64,000 nucleotides of DNA from Rutpela maculata (Eukaryota; Arthropoda; Insecta; Coleoptera; Cerambycidae): assembly GCA_936432065.2 (NCBI GenBank), contig OW386293.2:43867923-43931922 (forward strand), written 5' to 3'. The translations under genes and the position numbers were made by a program. Shown piece after piece: positions 63,241 to 64,000 of the stretch (positions within the stretch are counted from its first letter, which is position 1; every line of letters begins with the position of its first letter). A model generated the notes under the pieces. It did not search any database. It had not been told where the DNA came from and was given only the letters and a program-made list of their open reading frames with translations.

Positions 63241-63639
63241 TATCGAGGCATTTTCGAGACGCTATAGTACTATGTAGATTGCGAAAATTAAGGTCTTTCA
63301 ATTTCGTCAGTATATCTGTCTGTAGGTGCTATATCTACAAAACTGCTTGGCGAAGAGAAATAATATTTGGTAGATAGTTGACGCCACTGCTAACGAAGAA
63401 ATGGAATTTGCCTTGTGAAAATTATACAAGGTGGGCAGCTTACTAAATAAGGAATTAAAAAAATGCAATTAATATTGGGCATGTAGTTAAGGCCATTCTC
63501 GAGAAATTAACTTACTATGCTATTAGTACAAGATATCTGTATATCTTGTAACAGTTCAAAAGTTGCAATTAAAAATATAGTAAGGAAGCAAATATATTTT
63601 ATTCACAATAATACAGAAATAATCAAATTGTCTTACATG

Positions 63640-63790
63640 TCAAAAGTTGGAAAGTATGACATTTCTACTTCATTCGACAATTCAACTGAAATGTGACATT
63701 TCGGGTTGGAAAGTGACATTTGTAGGTTGGAAAGTAGCCACTTTATTACCAGTTTTCGGGTTGGAAAGTGAGCATTGGCCAACCTGTGTT
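63640..63790. repeat. Short interspersed GGTTGGAAAGTGACATT repeats
   Basis: GTTGGAAAGT occurs at about 63642, 63703, 63726 and 63758. TGACATTT follows or precedes most copies (63657, 63689, 63712). Spacing is irregular. No function recognised. Confidence 0.7.
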
Positions 63791-64000
63791 CTTTACTTTT
63801 TTACTTTTTTCTAGCAATAAATTTTCTGTTGCTCGCTCGGCAACTTCCCTGAATTTAGGAGGAGTACATCCCATTTCACTATCGGTATTAGTATCCTACA
63901 TTTTCTATAAATAGAGGCAAGGGACAAACACAAACGACCTTAACATTTGTCGTCTGACACAAGAATTTTTTTGTTCATTGCCTGGTTAATGAAAACATAA

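Overview
This 64 kb window looks like AT-rich, non-coding eukaryotic nuclear DNA, most likely from an insect. The evidence is the mix of Jockey-like, RTE-like and Penelope-like retroelements, an LTR retrotransposon of the Gypsy type, piggyBac-like and DD-E transposase remnants, many inverted-repeat DNA elements, tRNA-derived SINEs and a 5S-derived SINE. I see no complete host protein-coding gene. The only possible trace of one is a 30-nt sequence with good splice signals at 15599-15628. The window therefore reads as intergenic or long-intron DNA built from nested insertions of different ages.

Layout. 1-9000: a tandem ~290-bp duplication, a 5'-truncated Jockey-like RT, a tRNA-derived SINE, a decayed RTE copy (minus) next to a 1.2-kb foldback element, and a piggyBac-like transposase remnant (minus). 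9-16 kb: a SINE split by another retroposon, a GC-rich repeat block, a 1.5-kb foldback, several MITE-like hairpins and the possible microexon. 16.9-18.8 kb: a 1.9-kb terminal-inverted-repeat (TIR) element carrying a decayed gene with a nuclease-like acidic motif and a cysteine-rich (CXC-like) C-terminus. 20-25 kb: an old Gypsy LTR split by a non-LTR insertion with an internal 5' inversion, then a DD-E transposase fragment and a Penelope-like fragment.

25047-35384 is the best preserved element: a complete 10.3-kb Gypsy-type retrotransposon. It has 2026-bp LTRs that differ at one base that I could see, a 4-bp target duplication, PBS, PPT, gag, and a pol that appears to be reached by a -1 frameshift at TTTAAAT.

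37.3-39.2 kb is a Penelope-like element (RT plus GIY-YIG) between ~150-bp inverted repeats. 39.3-48.8 kb is a composite: a DNA element with long inverted repeats holding a foldback insertion, a non-LTR 3' end and, inside that, a decayed minus-strand Gypsy-like element with 177-bp LTRs and a 14 x 20-bp array. 51-64 kb is a series of inverted-repeat elements. One (54374-56367) carries a second remnant of the same gene family as the 16.9-kb element. Another (58515-61751) holds a long palindrome with a 5S-derived SINE in one arm.

The most promising hunt result is the pair of TIR elements with the shared gene. The LTR retrotransposon at 25 kb is the only element with near-intact coding capacity. 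All coordinates for decayed elements were read by eye and are approximate at the ends.
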